From assembly GCA_002364735.1 (NCBI GenBank), contig DEZB01000023.1, positions 1-64,000 of the forward strand: a DNA stretch of 64,000 nt, given 5' to 3'. Made by a program: the position numbers and the translations under genes. This stretch comes from Bacteroidales bacterium UBA3143 (GTDB taxonomy: Bacteria; Bacteroidota; Bacteroidia; Bacteroidales; Dysgonomonadaceae). The notes below the pieces were generated by a model, which saw only the letters and a list, made by a program, of their open reading frames with translations, searched no databases and was not told the DNA's origin. Below, piece after piece: positions 16,703-26,102 of the stretch (its first letter is position 1; each line of letters opens with the position of its first letter).

Positions 16703-16811
16703 TATTAGGCATGTTTTTATACCAAAATTGATAGTTTTCAAACTCAAGTTCACCTGCTATTAGCTTTTTTGACTATTAATCTTTATCAAAATATTATTCA
16801 TAGTTTTTTAT

Positions 16812-16819
16812 TAACTTTG
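16812..16819 (+). promoter_or_regulatory. candidate -7 box for dxr
   Basis: TAACTTTG fits TAnnTTTG and lies 24 bases before the dxr start codon. The upstream region is T-rich but has no clear -33 box at the right distance. Confidence 0.4.
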
Positions 16820-16843
16820 CATGATTAATGCAATCAAACAAAT

Positions 16844-18010
16844 ATGGAGAAAAGAAAAAAGCAAATTGCAATTTTAGGTTCCACAGGATCTATTGGTACA
16901 CAAGCGTTAGATGTTGTAGCTCAACATACTGACAAATTTGAAGTGTATGCTCTCACGGCGAACAACAATATTGATTTGCTTATTAAACAAGCTATTCATT
17001 TTTTACCTGAAATTGTAGTAATAGGAAATGATAGTAAATATCAGGTTTTGAAAGATGCACTTAGCAATTATCCCATTAAAGTTTGGTCTGGAATGGAGTC
17101 AATTTGCGACATTGTTCAAACTGATGATATTGATATTGTGCTAACTGCTATGGTAGGTTTTTCTGGATTAAAACCTACAGTTAGTGCTTTAAAAGCGGGT
17201 AAAACTATTGCTTTAGCTAACAAAGAAACATTAGTAGTTGCAGGAGATTATATTATTGATATTGCACTAAAAAATGGAGCTCCCATTTTGCCAGTGGACT
17301 CGGAGCATTCTGCAATCTTTCAATGTTTAAATGGAGAGGAATTAAATCGAATAAATAAAATCTGGCTAACTGCTTCTGGAGGACCTTTTAGAAATTATTC
17401 GAAAGACAAATTGAAGCTTGTTGATAAAAATCAAGCACTAAATCATCCAAGATGGAATATGGGTCCAAAAGTAACTATAGACTCTTCAACCCTTATGAAT
17501 AAAGGTTTTGAGATGATTGAAACCAAATGGTTGTTTGATGTTGAACCATCTCAAATAGAAGTGATAGTGCATCCTCAATCAATAGTACATTCTATGGTTG
17601 AATTTGCAGATACATCTGTTATTGCTCAAATGGGTGTACCCGATATGCGGATACCAATTCAATACGCATTCACATATCCCGAACGTTTTAAATCAAACTT
17701 TAAGTCAGCTAACTTTTTTGAACTATCTAATTTAACTTTTGAGAAACCTGATTTAGACGTATTTAAAAATCTTACTTTTGCTTATGAAGCAATAGAAAAA
17801 GGAGGCAATATGCCTTGTATACTTAATGCTGCAAACGAAATTGCAGTTGATGGGTTTTTAAATGATCAAATATCCTTTCTTGCAATGAGCGATGTATTAG
17901 AACAAACAATGCACAATGTTTCGTTTATTGAATCTCCTGCTTTAGAAGATTATTTTGAGACAGATATTGAGGCACGTAAAATGGCAACTGAAATAATAAA
18001 TAATTTATAA
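16844..18010 (+). CDS. dxr: 1-deoxy-D-xylulose-5-phosphate reductoisomerase
   Basis: Converts DXP to 2-C-methyl-D-erythritol 4-phosphate with NADPH in the MEP isoprenoid pathway. The 388-residue product has the dinucleotide motif ILGSTGSIGTQALDV, ANKETLVVAG, the metal and substrate residues in PVDSEHSAIFQCL, the flexible-loop TASGGPFR, and WNMGPKVTIDSSTLMNKGFEMIE. It lacks a signal peptide. rseP follows 42 bases downstream, the usual neighbour in this phylum. Confidence 0.96.
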   Translation: MEKRKKQIAILGSTGSIGTQALDVVAQHTDKFEVYALTANNNIDLLIKQAIHFLPEIVVIGNDSKYQVLKDALSNYPIKVWSGMESICDIVQTDDIDIVLTAMVGFSGLKPTVSALKAGKTIALANKETLVVAGDYIIDIALKNGAPILPVDSEHSAIFQCLNGEELNRINKIWLTASGGPFRNYSKDKLKLVDKNQALNHPRWNMGPKVTIDSSTLMNKGFEMIETKWLFDVEPSQIEVIVHPQSIVHSMVEFADTSVIAQMGVPDMRIPIQYAFTYPERFKSNFKSANFFELSNLTFEKPDLDVFKNLTFAYEAIEKGGNMPCILNAANEIAVDGFLNDQISFLAMSDVLEQTMHNVSFIESPALEDYFETDIEARKMATEIINNL

Positions 18011-18052
18011 ATAATAAATAATTAGCACACTTAATAGCGAATTAACTTAGCA

Positions 18053-19528
18053 ATGGAAACATTTTTAATAAAAGCAATACAACTTATTTTGAGCTTGTCA
18101 ATTCTTGTAATAGTACACGAATACGGACACTACTTATTTTCAAAACTTTTCAAAATTAGAGTCGAAAAGTTTTATATGTTTTTCAACCCAGTATTTTCAA
18201 TTGTGCGTGCCAAGAAAATAAATGGCAAATGGAAAGTAAAGCTATTTTCGAAAAATACTCCTGACATGTTACGAGAGAAGTTAGATGAAGAGGGTAAGCC
18301 GTTATTGAACGAAAATAAAAAAACAGAGTGGGAAGTGATTTCAGCAGAAGAATTACCTGTTGAAGATTGGCGTAAATACGAAAACGATACCGAATGGGGA
18401 ATTGGATGGGTGCCTTTAGGAGGATACTGCAAAATATCTGGAATGATTGATGAGTCAATGGATAAAGAACAAATGAAACTGCCTCCTAAACCTTGGGAAT
18501 TTCGCTCTAAACCAGCATGGCAACGCTTGTTAGTTATGACAGGAGGTGTAATATTTAATTTATTACTTGCCTTTTTCATCTACTCAATGATTATATTTAC
18601 TTGGGGTGATAGCTATATCTCTTTGAAGAATGTAAGTCAAGGAATGGAGTTTAGCGAAACAGCTAAAGAAGCAGGTTTTAAAGATGGAGATATTATATTA
18701 TATGCTGATGGCGAAGAGGTTATTGATCGTTTTGATCTTGTCGACAACTTTGCAAGCCATGTCATAGAGGCTGATATTGTCACAGTTATAAGAGATGGAG
18801 AACAAATAGATATTGCCATGCCTGACAATTTTGTTCAAAAACTAATGGAACAAAAGAAAGGTTTTGCGGGATATCGATTGCCAACAGTTATTCAAGATAT
18901 TGAGGAAAATGGAAATGCTGATAAAACAGGTCTCCTTCCAGGTGATAGTTTAGTCGCGATTAATGGAACTATAACACCTACATTCACAGATTTTAAGAGT
19001 GAACTTGAAAAACATAGAGATAATCAAGTTAGTTTAGATTTTTATCGTGATGGTGTTTTGCAATCTAATCTTGTTGATGTTAGTGACAGTGGTACTATAG
19101 GGATAGCTGTAAAAACCTTTGTTTCTACAGATACATATTCATTTTTCGGATCATTTCCTGTTGGAGTAAAGTTCGGTTTACGCACACTTAAAGGATATAT
19201 AGCGCAGTTTAAATATGTGTTCACAAAAGAAGGTGCTTCATCTCTTGGCGGTTTTGGAGCAATAGGTAATTTCTTTCCACCGATGTGGGATTGGTTTGCA
19301 TTTTGGAAAATGACAGCATTTCTATCCGTTATTTTAGCTTTTATGAATATACTGCCTATACCTGCTCTTGATGGAGGTCATGTAATGTTCTTACTGTATG
19401 AAGTGGTTACCCGTCGTAAACCTAATGATAAATTCATGGAATATGCTCAAATTGTGGGTATGATTCTTCTCTTTGGGCTTCTTATATATGTAAATGCAAA
19501 TGATTTATTTAAAGCCATATTTAAATAA
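18053..19528 (+). CDS. rseP: site-2 metalloprotease RseP
   Basis: Intramembrane zinc protease that cleaves anti-sigma factors and signal-peptide remnants. The 491-residue product has HEYGH (22-26) in the first membrane span, a cytoplasmic insert at about 45-150 holding a Lys/Glu-rich segment, two PDZ-like domains (about 190-260 and 270-355) and the C-terminal NILPIPALDGGHV motif that supplies the third zinc ligand. It is longer than E. coli RseP because of the insert near residues 60-125. The only anti-sigma candidate in this window is at 51122-51520. Confidence 0.94.
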   Translation: METFLIKAIQLILSLSILVIVHEYGHYLFSKLFKIRVEKFYMFFNPVFSIVRAKKINGKWKVKLFSKNTPDMLREKLDEEGKPLLNENKKTEWEVISAEELPVEDWRKYENDTEWGIGWVPLGGYCKISGMIDESMDKEQMKLPPKPWEFRSKPAWQRLLVMTGGVIFNLLLAFFIYSMIIFTWGDSYISLKNVSQGMEFSETAKEAGFKDGDIILYADGEEVIDRFDLVDNFASHVIEADIVTVIRDGEQIDIAMPDNFVQKLMEQKKGFAGYRLPTVIQDIEENGNADKTGLLPGDSLVAINGTITPTFTDFKSELEKHRDNQVSLDFYRDGVLQSNLVDVSDSGTIGIAVKTFVSTDTYSFFGSFPVGVKFGLRTLKGYIAQFKYVFTKEGASSLGGFGAIGNFFPPMWDWFAFWKMTAFLSVILAFMNILPIPALDGGHVMFLLYEVVTRRKPNDKFMEYAQIVGMILLFGLLIYVNANDLFKAIFK

Positions 19529-19549
19529 ATAAAATGTGAAAATAGTGTT

Positions 19550-20503
19550 ATGGAAGTTTCGAAATTGATTAAGAGTAATAAGGGTAAAACAGCTTTTTCT
19601 TTTGAATTGTTACCTCCTCTTAAGGGCAAAAGTATACAACAAGTTTTTAATATAGTGGATCGTCTCAAAGAGTTTGACCCAAAGTATATTAATATAACTA
19701 CTCATCACAGTGAAAATGTAATTTTAAAACATGATGATGGGAGCATACAGAAAAGAAATATTCGTAAACGTCCAGGTTCGGTTGCTATTGCTGCGGCAAT
19801 TCAAAACAAATATAATATTACTGCAGTTCCACATATAATATGCAAAGGCTTTACGAGAGAAGAAACGGAGTATGCACTTTTCGATCTTTCTTTTCTTGGT
19901 GTAAATGATTTATTGCTGCTTAGAGGAGATGCCTCTAAGTTAGACTCTGATCAGTTGTCAATGGATAGTAATGAGTATTCGACTGATTTGCAATCACAGG
20001 TAAATAATTTTAACAAAGGAATTTCATTTGACAGCTCTACTTTTGATGCACCCGAAAGACCGTTTTCTTATGGAATGGCTTGTTATCCAGAAATGCATGC
20101 AGAATCTCAAAACATGGAATCGGAACTTTATTATTTAAAGAAGAAAGTAGAGAATGGGGCAGACTACTTAGTTACTCAGATGTTTTTCGACAACGATAAA
20201 TATTTTAAGTTTGTTGAATTATGTAGGAGAGAGAACATAAATGTTCCAATTATACCAGGTATTAAGCCAATACATTTAAAGAATCAATTAAATATATTAC
20301 CGGTCATTTTTAGATCGGCAATTCCTGAGCCATTAGCAAAAGAGTTGAAAGCTTGCCATACTGATGAAGATGCAAAAAGAGTTGGCATAGAATGGTGTAC
20401 ACAACAATGTAAAGAGTTAATAGCTTTTAATGTTCCCAGCATACACTTCTACTCATTTATGGCATCTGATAGTGTATACCAAATAGCTAAGGCTATTTAC
20501 TAA
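19550..20503 (+). CDS. metF: 5,10-methylenetetrahydrofolate reductase
   Basis: FAD-dependent TIM barrel that reduces methylene-THF to methyl-THF for methionine synthesis. 317 residues, normal length; FSFELLPPLKGKS near the N-terminus carries the catalytic Glu, and HIICKGFTREE, LLLLRGD, GMACYPEMHAES, DYLVTQMFFDN and PIIPGIKPI are family motifs. It starts 21 bases after rseP and is followed by the DNA polymerase III delta-prime gene after 34 bases. Confidence 0.95.
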   Translation: MEVSKLIKSNKGKTAFSFELLPPLKGKSIQQVFNIVDRLKEFDPKYINITTHHSENVILKHDDGSIQKRNIRKRPGSVAIAAAIQNKYNITAVPHIICKGFTREETEYALFDLSFLGVNDLLLLRGDASKLDSDQLSMDSNEYSTDLQSQVNNFNKGISFDSSTFDAPERPFSYGMACYPEMHAESQNMESELYYLKKKVENGADYLVTQMFFDNDKYFKFVELCRRENINVPIIPGIKPIHLKNQLNILPVIFRSAIPEPLAKELKACHTDEDAKRVGIEWCTQQCKELIAFNVPSIHFYSFMASDSVYQIAKAIY

Positions 20504-20537
20504 TATAATTTAGAGATACGATTTAAAAAACGAGACT

Positions 20538-21662
20538 ATGTATTTTAGTGACATAATTGGGTTGACCGATATAAAAAAACATTTAATCGAATCAGTTCAA
20601 AAGGGTTATATTCCTCATGCGCGCATGATCTATGGAGCTGAAGGTGTTGGTAAATTACCTTTAGCAATAGCTTATGCCAGATATCTGAATTGTGCTAATC
20701 CTGGAGAGACTGATTCTTGTGGAAAATGTAGTTCTTGTTTAAAAATTGATAAATTAGCCCATCCCGATTTGCATTTTGTTTTTCCTATGGTTCAAAAAAA
20801 AGCGGAAAAACTGATTGTATGTGATAACTATTTACCCAAATGGCGTTCTTTTTTAGCTGAGAACACCTATTTCAATTTGAGTAAATGGCTCCAATACATT
20901 GATGCTAAAAACGCTCAAGGTCTTATTTATTCACAAGAAAGCGAAGAGATTATTCGTAAGTTAAGCTTGAAGTCTTATGAAGGCAAATACAAAACTATGA
21001 TTGTTTGGTTGCCCGAAAAGATGAATGTAGAGTGCGCAAATAAACTTCTAAAGCTCATTGAAGAGCCACCAGCACAAACAATCTTTCTATTAATCTCAGA
21101 AGATTTAGAGAGAGTAATTACCACTATTCGTTCAAGATGTCAACCAATCCATATAAGAGCCATTGAACATGACATAATGATAGATGCAATTCGCTCCAAT
21201 TACAATTTATCACTAAATGATGCTCAATCTGTTGCTCACATAGCAAATGGTAGCTACTCTAAAGTTATGGATATAGTTGAATCTAATGAAGAATCTAAAG
21301 CTCTTTTGATTCTTTTCAATAAAATGATGACTGCTTCCCTTTCAAAGAAAATTAAATCAATAAAAGAGATTGCTGAAGAGCTTTCAAGAACTGGTCGTGA
21401 AGTACAAAAAAGTTTTATTACTTATTCACTAAGAATGTTCCGTGAGTTTTTTATAATCAATTTCAATGTACCCGAATTAGTATATTTGAATAAGAACGAG
21501 GAAGACCTTGGAAAACATTTTTCTAAATCAATTCATGAAGGGAATATAGAGAATTTGTCAAAAGAGTTTGCTTTAGCTTACAAACAAATTGAGCAAAATG
21601 GTAATGCTAAAATTATCTTTCTTGATTTATGTTTGAAGTTGACAATGCTCATAAAAAAATAA
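20538..21662 (+). CDS. holB: DNA polymerase III delta' subunit (clamp loader)
   Basis: 374-residue AAA+ clamp-loader subunit. ARMIYGAEGVGKLPLAIAYA is a P-loop in which the Ser/Thr after GK is Leu, as expected for a subunit that does not hydrolyse ATP. The four-Cys zinc module is CANPGETDSCGKCSSC. The sensor region has KLLKLIEEPPAQTIFLL and TIRSRCQPI. The C-terminal third is helical. It is likely co-transcribed with metF. Confidence 0.9.
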   Translation: MYFSDIIGLTDIKKHLIESVQKGYIPHARMIYGAEGVGKLPLAIAYARYLNCANPGETDSCGKCSSCLKIDKLAHPDLHFVFPMVQKKAEKLIVCDNYLPKWRSFLAENTYFNLSKWLQYIDAKNAQGLIYSQESEEIIRKLSLKSYEGKYKTMIVWLPEKMNVECANKLLKLIEEPPAQTIFLLISEDLERVITTIRSRCQPIHIRAIEHDIMIDAIRSNYNLSLNDAQSVAHIANGSYSKVMDIVESNEESKALLILFNKMMTASLSKKIKSIKEIAEELSRTGREVQKSFITYSLRMFREFFIINFNVPELVYLNKNEEDLGKHFSKSIHEGNIENLSKEFALAYKQIEQNGNAKIIFLDLCLKLTMLIKK

Positions 21663-21758
21663 TTTGTTATATTGCAAATGATTTACAACAATTAAAAAAG
21701 AAAAGATTTGTTTTGGTATAAGCAATTATATTACAAAGTTGCAAATCTATAATTATAT

Positions 21759-22964
21759 ATGGAATATCAAATAGATAAAGAATCACTCAAAGAATTTAAC
21801 TCTCAGAGTGTTTTAATAAATAAAGAAAATAGAAAACGTCTGGCTTGTTATAGTTTTAATAGTAAACTTCATACTTATAATTGGTTAGAAGATTTTCCCG
21901 AAATGCAAAATTGCACCAATTTAGTGGAAGTTCAATTTAAAAATACTCGAAAAAGTTTTTACATTAATAGCACTAATATTGAATTAAAACAAGGTGACGT
22001 TGTTGCCGTAGAAGCATTACCTGGTCATGATATAGGAACTGTAACGTTAACAGGAAAGCTGGTGTTGTTGCAGATGAAAAAGAACAATTTTCGACTCACG
22101 GAAAACGGACTACGACGAATTTATAGGATTGCACGCGAAGGAGATTTAGAAAAGTATGAGTTAGCAAAATCTCGCGAGGAGATAACAATGATTAGATCCA
22201 GAGAGATTTCTCAAGACTTGGGTTTAGATATGAAGATTGGTGATGTGGAATATCAAGGAGATGGAAACAAAGCTATATTTTATTACATTGCCGATGAACG
22301 TGTAGATTTTAGAGAACTCATAAAGATCTTAGCAAGCGAATTTAGAGTGAAGGTTGAAATGAAGCAAATAGGAGCCAGACAGGAAGCAGGTCGTATTGGA
22401 GGCATCGGTCCTTGCGGTCGGCAGCTTTGCTGCAGCGGTTGGCTTACTAATTTTGTTTCTGTCTCAACCTCTGCTGCACGTATTCAAGAGCTATCTATTA
22501 ATCCCCAAAAGCTGGCTGGTCAATGTGCTAAATTAAAATGTTGTCTCAACTACGAAGTTGATGGATATATAGAGGCTCAAAGAAAACTTCCATCACGAGA
22601 AGTCGTTTTAGAAACCAAAGAAGGAGAGTATTATCATTTTAAAACAGATATTTTTTCTGGAATGATGACCTACTCTTTAGGGAAAAATGGAGTTTCTACT
22701 TTAGTTACAATTCATAAAGATCGGGTTTATGAATTAATCTCTTTAAATAAGAAAGGTATAAAACCTAATAATTTAATTGGTGAAACAGAAGAAAAGCAGA
22801 AACCAAGAGAAGTATATGGTGGTAATTCCTTAAATGACGATAGTATAACACGTTTTGATAATTCTGTACAAGACAAACCTAAAAGTAAAAAAAGAAAGTC
22901 CTCTCGCAGAAAAAATAAAAATAAACGAAATTCAAATAGAGGTTCAGGTCAAGATGAGAAGTAA
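21759..22964 (+). CDS. ricT: PSP1 domain protein (RicT/YaaT-like)
   Basis: 401 residues. The central PSP1 C-terminal domain (about 90-260) shows GGIGPCGRQLCCSGWL and CAKLKCCLNYE, the Cys clusters of the RicT family, whose Bacillus member forms an iron-sulfur complex affecting RNA processing and phosphorelay. The role in Bacteroidota is not established. The C-terminal tail from about 340 is disordered and Lys/Arg/Asn-rich (KSKKRKSSRRKNKNKRNSNR), which suggests nucleic-acid binding. gldH overlaps its 3' end by 11 bases. Confidence 0.88.
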   Translation: MEYQIDKESLKEFNSQSVLINKENRKRLACYSFNSKLHTYNWLEDFPEMQNCTNLVEVQFKNTRKSFYINSTNIELKQGDVVAVEALPGHDIGTVTLTGKLVLLQMKKNNFRLTENGLRRIYRIAREGDLEKYELAKSREEITMIRSREISQDLGLDMKIGDVEYQGDGNKAIFYYIADERVDFRELIKILASEFRVKVEMKQIGARQEAGRIGGIGPCGRQLCCSGWLTNFVSVSTSAARIQELSINPQKLAGQCAKLKCCLNYEVDGYIEAQRKLPSREVVLETKEGEYYHFKTDIFSGMMTYSLGKNGVSTLVTIHKDRVYELISLNKKGIKPNNLIGETEEKQKPREVYGGNSLNDDSITRFDNSVQDKPKSKKRKSSRRKNKNKRNSNRGSGQDEK

Positions 22965-23421
22965 TTTAACCCAATATTTAATTGGAATCTTTACTCTCAC
23001 CTTATTGTCTTGTTCACACAAAGAGGTCTATTATGAGTTTGTAAATATATCTCAAAACCAATGGAGTAAAAACAGTGAGTTTTGTTTTAACTTAGACTCA
23101 GTTCCACTAATTCCCCCCAATATATATAATATAGATGTGGAGATAACGCATAACTTAGATTATGTGTATAAAATGTTATGGTTATACTTAGATCAAACCT
23201 TTCAAGATAGCACAGTAGTGCGGGACACATTAGCATGCCATTTTACAAATGAAAATGGAAAGTGGAAAGGTAGCGGAAATGGTCCTACCAGACAAGTTTC
23301 TATTTTATATAAAACTCATTTAAATAAAGATTCTGTAATGCCGATTAAGATTTGTATCCATCATGCAATGCAGGATCTTCGTTTAACAGGAATAGAAAAG
23401 ATAGGTCTTAAGATCCACTAA
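22954..23421 (+). CDS. gldH: gliding motility lipoprotein GldH
   Basis: 155 residues from the ATG at 22954, which overlaps the ricT stop. The frame is open further up, but only this start gives a lipoprotein signal: basic N-terminus, hydrophobic stretch and lipobox LLSC (Cys 20). The mature domain has YEFVNISQNQWSKNSEFCFNLDSV and a C-terminal IHHAMQDLRLTGIEKIGLKI, typical of GldH. GldH is needed for gliding in Flavobacterium, but homologues are kept in non-gliding Bacteroidales, where the role is not clear. It converges on the GH57 gene with a 4-base gap. Confidence 0.9.
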   Translation: MRSNLTQYLIGIFTLTLLSCSHKEVYYEFVNISQNQWSKNSEFCFNLDSVPLIPPNIYNIDVEITHNLDYVYKMLWLYLDQTFQDSTVVRDTLACHFTNENGKWKGSGNGPTRQVSILYKTHLNKDSVMPIKICIHHAMQDLRLTGIEKIGLKIH

Positions 23422-23425
23422 TAGT

Positions 23426-24790
23426 TCACTTCTTTTTTGTTTTTTCTTTTTTTTGAGATGATACTTTTTCAGGAGATGGCTCTACAAGTTTTTCTATGTT
23501 TTTATTGATAACAGTTTTTAATTCAGCTTGCAGCTTCTTAATCTCCGATGCTTGATTATTAATAGTTATTAGAAGAGCGTTGAGCTCTTCATTTTCTACG
23601 GAATCAGGGAATTGTGCCTTCACCCTTCCAATGAAATCGCTAAGCACATTCATATAGTTGTTAAACGCGTCATAGGGAGTAGAGTATGGACTAAACTGTT
23701 CGTGAACAGCGCCATCTGAAAAATGTTTAGTTGACATGTAATAGAAATGATCACTTGTTTGTAGATAAAGCCAGTCTTGTTTTAATCTACGATCATCACA
23801 CATACGTACTCTTTCACCTATATTATAAAGGGTTTTATAAGCCTCTTTTTGAAGTGTATTACCAAGCCATGCACTTAAATCGCGCTCTTCGTCAGCCCAC
23901 GAAATAGGAAATGGTGCGTCAAATATACCCGCAGGTTTATGAGACTCCAATACTTCAGAAGGTGTAGCAAATTCAATTCCTTTTTCAAATGCATAATGGG
24001 GAAGCGCCTTCATGAATTCGAAAATTCCACTGTTAGCATGTTGAATATTACCAAATGTCTCATAGTTCATAAACAAATTCACAACCTCTTCTTCTGCAGG
24101 TGATTTATCAATCCAGCTAATAAACTTATCTGCTGTTAAGGGGTATTCATTCCAGTTATAATTGGAGAACCTGTACATGATATCGTCACTAAACTTATAA
24201 TTTTTGAGTAAAAGCTTTAGTTTTGGCTGTTCAGATGATGTGTACACATAGTTAGGACTTTTCCAACCTAAAATATGTTTGGCTCCTTCAGTTATCATTT
24301 TATCATATCCCAACTCGTAAACAGCATTGCCAATCTCGTTTGAATAAATAAGTTCTGTATTTCTGAAAACTGTGGGTTTTTGATCAAATAGCATTTCAAT
24401 TCTATCAGAATGCTGCCTCACTTGGTTTTTGAACTCAATAGGATCAGCCATAGAAGCTAATGAGTGTGCATAAGTTTCAGTTAAAAACTCTACGTTGCCA
24501 GTATTAGCTAATTGTCTAAGACCATCAATAACCTCAGGTGCATACATTTCCATCTGCTCTAATGCAGTACCAGAAATTGAAAAAGCAACTTTAAATCGTC
24601 CTTTATATTGATTTATTAAATCAAATAGCATTCTATTGGCTGGAATAAATGAACTTTGTGCAATTCTTTGCATTATATCCTCATTGGAAAAATCATCATA
24701 ATAATAATGGTCTCTTCCAATATTAAAGAATCTATATCTTTTCAACCTAAAAGGTTGATGAATTTGAAAGTAAAAACAGATGGTCTTCAT
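23426..24790 (-). CDS. glycoside hydrolase family 57 protein (alpha-amylase-like)
   Basis: 454 residues. GH57 motifs are visible in order: IHQPFRLKRY near the start, FSISGTALEQME, GNVEFLTETYAHSL, VFRNTELIYSNEIG with the likely catalytic Glu, and INLFMNYETFG-like LFMNYETFG. The barrel ends near residue 400, and a helical, Lys/Glu-rich coiled-coil tail follows. There is no signal peptide, so it acts on a cytoplasmic alpha-glucan. It is the last gene of a three-gene minus-strand set with GT4 and the debranching enzyme, a grouping typical of Bacteroidales glycogen loci. Confidence 0.92.
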   Translation of the reverse strand: MKTICFYFQIHQPFRLKRYRFFNIGRDHYYYDDFSNEDIMQRIAQSSFIPANRMLFDLINQYKGRFKVAFSISGTALEQMEMYAPEVIDGLRQLANTGNVEFLTETYAHSLASMADPIEFKNQVRQHSDRIEMLFDQKPTVFRNTELIYSNEIGNAVYELGYDKMITEGAKHILGWKSPNYVYTSSEQPKLKLLLKNYKFSDDIMYRFSNYNWNEYPLTADKFISWIDKSPAEEEVVNLFMNYETFGNIQHANSGIFEFMKALPHYAFEKGIEFATPSEVLESHKPAGIFDAPFPISWADEERDLSAWLGNTLQKEAYKTLYNIGERVRMCDDRRLKQDWLYLQTSDHFYYMSTKHFSDGAVHEQFSPYSTPYDAFNNYMNVLSDFIGRVKAQFPDSVENEELNALLITINNQASEIKKLQAELKTVINKNIEKLVEPSPEKVSSQKKEKTKKK

Positions 24791-24820
24791 ATTTTATTAA
24801 ATTTTCAATTGTTTCTTTTT

Positions 24821-26080
24821 TTAACCCACAAACTTATTATAAATGTCGCGTACTTTTTGTCCGGCATATTCCCATTTTATCTCATCAACTTCTTTCTTTC
24901 CCTCTATTTGCAAAAAATTCTCCATACCCTTATATGTGCAAATAGAGTAAATTGCATCGGCCATCCCATCAACGTCCCAATAATCTGTCTTAATCACATT
25001 TTTCAATATTTCCGCACATCCAGATTGATATGAAATAATGGATGGTACACCACACTGCATAGCCTCTAAGGGAGATATACCGAAGGGTTCTGAAACCGAT
25101 GGCATTACGTAAACGTCACTTGATTTAAGCATTTCATATACTTGCTTCCCTTTTAGAAAACCTGTGAAATGGAATTTATCAGCAATCCCTCTATCGGCAA
25201 CTAATCGTATCATTTTGTTCATCATGTCGCCACTCCCTGCCATAACAAAACGCACATGATTTGTGTGTTTAAGCACTTGAGTTGCAGCGTCAACAAAGTA
25301 TTCTGGTCCTTTTTGCATTGTAATACGTCCTAAAAATGTAACCACTTTCTCGGGTACCTCCGTTATTCGTTCTATAGCCAATATTTCAGGACTAAGAGGC
25401 TCAACTGCATTATGCACTGTTGTTACTTTTGAAGGATCTTGGTGATATTTATCTATCACTGTTTGTCTTGTAAGATTGCTCACACAGATGATGTGGTCGG
25501 CATGATCCATACCGTTTTTTTCGATGTTGTAGACAATGGGATTCACGTCTCCGCCACTTCTATCGAAATCTGTAGCATGTACATGTAACACCAAGGGTTT
25601 ACCAGTAATAGTTTTGGAGTGTAGCCCAGCAGGATAGGTGAGCCAATCATGCGAATGAATAATATCAAAATCATATGTTCGAGCAATAACTCCAGCAACA
25701 ATCGAATAATTGTTTATCTCTTCTATAAGATTGTCAGGATATTTTCCTGAAAATTCTATACAACCTAAATCATTGGTGTGCATATAATTGAAATCTGCAT
25801 AAATATTATCTCGTAAGTTAAAGTATTCTTGCGGATCCATGAATTTCTCTAACCTTTCTTTTGCAGTTTCTTGTGATATATCACGCCAGACCACTGGGGT
25901 GTTATTAGCACCTATTATTTTTAGAAAACTTTGATCTTCATCTCCCCAAGGCTTAGGTATTACAAAGGTGATATCCATATCTTCTTGTATTGACATTCCG
26001 CGCGTTAATCCGTAACTTGCGGTGCCTAATCCACCTAAAATATGTGGAGGAAATTCCCAGCCAAACATGAGTGCTTTCAT
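24821..26080 (-). CDS. glycosyltransferase family 4 protein (glycogen/starch synthase-like)
   Basis: 419 residues with a GT-B fold. The N-terminal MFGWEFPPHILGGLGTASYGLTRG is the donor-binding loop (Lys/Gly-Gly-Leu type) seen in glycogen and sucrose-type synthases, IIHSHDWLTYPAG and HVHATDFDRS follow, and the C-terminal nucleotide-sugar site is SVSEPFGISPLEAMQCGVPSIIS with the E-x7-E motif. Its location between GH57 and the debranching gene makes an alpha-glucan product the best inference; the acceptor is not proved. Confidence 0.88.
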   Translation of the reverse strand: MKALMFGWEFPPHILGGLGTASYGLTRGMSIQEDMDITFVIPKPWGDEDQSFLKIIGANNTPVVWRDISQETAKERLEKFMDPQEYFNLRDNIYADFNYMHTNDLGCIEFSGKYPDNLIEEINNYSIVAGVIARTYDFDIIHSHDWLTYPAGLHSKTITGKPLVLHVHATDFDRSGGDVNPIVYNIEKNGMDHADHIICVSNLTRQTVIDKYHQDPSKVTTVHNAVEPLSPEILAIERITEVPEKVVTFLGRITMQKGPEYFVDAATQVLKHTNHVRFVMAGSGDMMNKMIRLVADRGIADKFHFTGFLKGKQVYEMLKSSDVYVMPSVSEPFGISPLEAMQCGVPSIISYQSGCAEILKNVIKTDYWDVDGMADAIYSICTYKGMENFLQIEGKKEVDEIKWEYAGQKVRDIYNKFVG

Positions 26081-26102
26081 AATTTATCTATTTCATTTAT
26101 AT

